NCBI GenBank assembly: GCA_910577845.1
Contig: CAJTNA010000002.1
Coordinates: 44,285 to 108,284 of the forward strand
Source: an uncultured Christensenella sp.
GTDB taxonomy: Bacteria > Bacillota > Clostridia > Christensenellales > UBA3700
Length of the DNA: 64,000 nt
Reading direction: 5' to 3'
Position 1 is the stretch's first letter, and each line of letters opens with the position of its first letter. Of this stretch, positions 61,065 to 64,000 are shown in pieces. The position numbers and the translations under genes are program-made. Under the pieces are notes generated by a model. The model searched no databases. It saw only the letters and a program-made list of their open reading frames with translations, and was not told the origin of the DNA.

Positions 61065-64000
61065 ATGAGTAAATCAGTTAAGCGGTTATTTTCGCTGTTT
61101 GTTGTAATTATGTTAATGTTGGCATTGGGTACAACATTTGTTTTGCTACAATCACGAAAGAGTATAGTAAATAATAAAAATAATACAAATAATACAAATG
61201 TAGTTGCTAACATTAATCCCAATGCTTGGGATGGAAATAGTAATAAGTCAGGGAATGTTAGGTTTGCACTTGACCCTGATTATCCAGCTACTCATGTGAC
61301 AATGACATATCCTACTAAAATATATCTTGATAAAACTGAATCTTTAGGTTCAGCTGGTTATTATTTTCATATAGTCAGCGGAAGTTTTGGTGGCAGTCCT
61401 GCTAACAGAGTGTATATCAATCCACATATTTGGGGATATAGAAAAGACACTGCAAATAGTCCTATGGGTAATATTTTTAATGATTATTACTTTATTGCAC
61501 AAAGCCAAGTAGATACTAGTTTGGAAGTAAATGTTAAGACTACAAGTGGCATTGATGATGAGACAAAATTAGGTATAGATACAGATTATGGTAGAGTACT
61601 GCTTAATGCATGGAAGATTAGTGATGATTCAGCATATAATGTAAAAATTAAATTACAAGGAACACCTAAAAGTATAGGCACATTTAATTTTAACTTTAGT
61701 AGTGTTGCTGGAATGCACTATACTTCATCTATGATTAGTACTCAGCAATGGACAAAAAATAGTAATTGGTCAAGCTCAGGTGCTTGGCGTGAGCTGGTTC
61801 ACTATAACAATATGGACCCTTCACCTATTAGTATTGCTATAACTGTATATGATAAGTCTGCATTGAAAACAGCTATTGAGGAATTGCAAACAAAGAGCGG
61901 ATATAATCAAAGTATTTTTAATACTGCTAATAATATACTTACTACTCGTGAAGTAACTCAGTCACAAATTGATACACAAACTACAAACGTAAGAAATGAG
62001 ATAAACAGAGTAGCTAAAGTAGCATTGACTGAAAAATATAATAATTTGAGTAATAAGCTTACAAATTTAGGTGTTAATAGTACTACTGCGGGATATAAGG
62101 CAATATTTGACGATTTAACTATTGCAAACAATATTCTTAATTCAAGTAGTATTGACAATGATGCAATAACTGCAAGTGAAAACGCATTAGATTATTATTT
62201 AGGTATTTGGGATAATTATCTTGCAAGTGGTACAAATAGAATAATAAAAGGTACTTTTGGTGATTATTTTACTACTTTTATTTATCCAAGTAAGATTAGT
62301 TTGGAAATGGGGCAAAGGTTGGCCGACCTAAATTATAATTTTATTGTAGATGCTAACTATAATGCAACAAATACGGATTTCAGAATGTTTTTTGATGCAA
62401 GTGGTTGGGGGCGTGGAGCGAATGTAATTAATGAGCATTTTAGTAATTACGGCTATACAGCTAGACATTCAATAGGTACTAATATTTCAGGAATGGATTG
62501 GGGTTTCCAAAACTATGAAAATCAATCAAGTGTAAATAATGATTGGCGATTTGCGTCTGTTACATACAATTCTAAGCCTTATTTATTAGTTTCAGCTGGT
62601 AATCAAACTTATAAGAGCACAATAACTATAAGTGGTAGCCCTAAAAAAGCAGGTCAATTTACATATGATTACAATATGGATAGTTTTGCACAACAATGGA
62701 CATCAAGTTGGACTACACAATATACTATTTCATATAGTGAATCAGTATCAATTGAATTTGAAATAAATAATGCTGGTGTAGCAGAGGCAAAAGAAAATCT
62801 GCAAACAGCTAAAGATGGGTTAATTAATAATTTAAAAAATGCAACTGGTAAAATAACTAATTTAGATGCAATTACGCAATTGATTAATAATATTGATGTT
62901 ATGTTGGATAGTAGTTCAGCGACTGCGGACGAAATTAACACATTAACGCAAAGTGTTACAAATACTACAATTAGTGTGGACAGAAACTGGGATGAGGCTA
63001 ACACATATTGTATTGAACGTGAGATATATGTTAATCAATATGTGGATTCTGACGGCAATAAATATAACTTTGTTAATATCAATAGTAACAGAATAACTGG
63101 TGATAGTGATGGCAAAGTAATAATTAATGTTAATACTTATAGTAGTCCTATAACAATAACTTATCCTAATGGAACTAGCTTTACACTAAATCTAAATGCT
63201 ACACATACTGGCTATAAATGTGAAGAAACTTCTACTTGTACAATTTGTAACACAGCTCTTGAAGCTAGAGAACATAACTGGGTACAAGGTGCTAAGTTAC
63301 ACGATGCAACTTGTGTAAGTGGTGCAGAGTATGAATATACTTGTTCATATGATACTAGTCATATAAAAACAGCAATTGTAGGTGATATTGACCCTAATAA
63401 TCATAGCTATGGTGATTGGGTTGTAGAAAAAGAAGCTAATTGTTTAGAAACAGGTTCTAAAACAAGATTATGTCAAAATGTTGGATGTGGACACATAGAC
63501 ACAGAAAGTATAGTAGCATTAGGACATAGTCACACTGAGCCTATAGTTACAGCACCAACATGTACTGAGAAAGGTTATACACTATATAAATGTTCAAGGT
63601 GTGAAGATATTGACCCAACAATATGTGATGAACAACCAGCTTTAGACCATTTAGTAACAAGTTGGACAGATAAAGGCAATGCTACTTGCACAAATAATGG
63701 AGACGAATATGGTACATGTACTCGAGAAGGTTGTGGAGTTGTCGTAGAGAGAGTAAAAGAAAACTCTATGTTGCCTCATAGTTATGCAGATACAATAGTA
63801 GCACCAACTTGTACAGAAAAAGGTTATACATTGCATATTTGTTCAGTATGTCAGTTTGAGATGATAGATACTGAGACAGAAATAGATTTAAATAATCACG
63901 ATTATAGTGTGGAAAAGCAAACAATAGCACCAACGTGTACAGAGCAAGGCTATACAATCTATGAATGTTCAAGATGTCATAATGAGGATAGCGAACATAG
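61065..64000 (+). CDS. Very large secreted surface protein with cysteine repeats, 3' end outside the window
   Basis: The frame is open from ATG 61065 (AGGGAG ahead) to the window end, 978 codons. A signal peptide or anchor (SVKRLFSLFVVIMLMLALGT, about 4-23) is followed by an Asn-rich linker. A beta-type domain plus helical FIVAR-like segment occurs twice: YPTKIYLDK with LKTAIEELQTK..., then YPSKISLEM with AEAKENLQTAKD.... From about residue 710 a cysteine-rich region begins, in which APTCTEKGYTLYKCSRC-type units (63549, 63801, 63929) alternate with HSY/HDY-type spacers. Such repeats occur in cell-surface proteins of gut Clostridia. Function is unknown; adhesion is an inference. Confidence 0.85.
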   Translation, partial: MSKSVKRLFSLFVVIMLMLALGTTFVLLQSRKSIVNNKNNTNNTNVVANINPNAWDGNSNKSGNVRFALDPDYPATHVTMTYPTKIYLDKTESLGSAGYYFHIVSGSFGGSPANRVYINPHIWGYRKDTANSPMGNIFNDYYFIAQSQVDTSLEVNVKTTSGIDDETKLGIDTDYGRVLLNAWKISDDSAYNVKIKLQGTPKSIGTFNFNFSSVAGMHYTSSMISTQQWTKNSNWSSSGAWRELVHYNNMDPSPISIAITVYDKSALKTAIEELQTKSGYNQSIFNTANNILTTREVTQSQIDTQTTNVRNEINRVAKVALTEKYNNLSNKLTNLGVNSTTAGYKAIFDDLTIANNILNSSSIDNDAITASENALDYYLGIWDNYLASGTNRIIKGTFGDYFTTFIYPSKISLEMGQRLADLNYNFIVDANYNATNTDFRMFFDASGWGRGANVINEHFSNYGYTARHSIGTNISGMDWGFQNYENQSSVNNDWRFASVTYNSKPYLLVSAGNQTYKSTITISGSPKKAGQFTYDYNMDSFAQQWTSSWTTQYTISYSESVSIEFEINNAGVAEAKENLQTAKDGLINNLKNATGKITNLDAITQLINNIDVMLDSSSATADEINTLTQSVTNTTISVDRNWDEANTYCIEREIYVNQYVDSDGNKYNFVNINSNRITGDSDGKVIINVNTYSSPITITYPNGTSFTLNLNATHTGYKCEETSTCTICNTALEAREHNWVQGAKLHDATCVSGAEYEYTCSYDTSHIKTAIVGDIDPNNHSYGDWVVEKEANCLETGSKTRLCQNVGCGHIDTESIVALGHSHTEPIVTAPTCTEKGYTLYKCSRCEDIDPTICDEQPALDHLVTSWTDKGNATCTNNGDEYGTCTREGCGVVVERVKENSMLPHSYADTIVAPTCTEKGYTLHICSVCQFEMIDTETEIDLNNHDYSVEKQTIAPTCTEQGYTIYECSRCHNEDSEH

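Overview
This window comes from a low-G+C (about 30 % by eye), anaerobic, probably spore-capable Clostridia-like member of the Bacillota. The taxonomic signals are the core-gene order yicC-gmk-rpoZ-coaBC-priA-def-fmt-rsmB-rlmN-rsgA-rpe-thiN-spoVM-rpmB-asp23-fakA-recG, strong AGGAGG-type ribosome sites, textbook TTGACA/TATAAT promoters, a SpoVM peptide, and anaerobe genes (NfnAB, rubrerythrin plus flavodiiron protein, EFR1 ferredoxin, a DUF3343/cysteine-desulfurase pair). I cannot name the family or genus from sequence alone.

Layout. 1-9.1 kb holds the start of a cysteine-desulfurase-family gene facing away from a DUF3343 gene, then nth, nfnAB, and an obgE-yhbY-lon-ysxC run. 9.3-22.4 kb is accessory: a strongly structured promoter-to-terminator RNA element in front of a membrane-anchored GIY-YIG protein, an unknown cysteine-containing protein, a pentapeptide-repeat protein, an esterase C-terminal fragment, a PadR-DUF1700-DUF4097 envelope-stress-type operon with a visible operator, MATE and EFR1 genes, and a tandem family of 2+2-TM proteins of unknown function. 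22.5-35.4 kb holds an XRE/SLOG-like divergent pair, the oxygen-detoxification operon rbr-fdp, an alanine/sodium symporter, two MacB-type ABC genes, pyrE, a frameshifted HIT gene, and a small minus-strand group with an HPr-like protein that lacks the phosphorylatable histidine. 35.8-59.3 kb is the housekeeping core (pcrA, ligA, then the conserved translation, replication and cofactor cluster). 59.9-60.2 kb is a tRNA operon (Val, Gly, Cys, Leu). The window ends inside a very large secreted, cysteine-repeat surface protein driven by a perfect consensus promoter.

How the genes work together. The core cluster joins nucleotide supply (gmk, rpe), CoA and thiamine-diphosphate synthesis (coaBC, thiN), ribosome maturation (obgE, yhbY, ysxC, rsgA, rsmB, rlmN, rpmB), protein maturation (def, fmt), DNA repair and restart (nth, pcrA, ligA, priA, recG) and lipid metabolism (fakA, fabG). 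The PASTA kinase/phosphatase pair that often sits between rlmN and rsgA, and the small remA gene that often sits between yicC and gmk, are absent.

The most interesting unexplained signals are: (i) the structured RNA at 9331-9538; (ii) a ~26-bp motif built on TTCAAAAATCGRTAYTAA that recurs at least nine times in gene gaps; (iii) a dispersed hairpin-rich repeat family at 1.8, 32.7 and 56.0-56.35 kb, tandemly duplicated directly in front of recG; (iv) the tandem 2+2-TM family; and (v) the 24-residue spoVM gene between thiN and rpmB.
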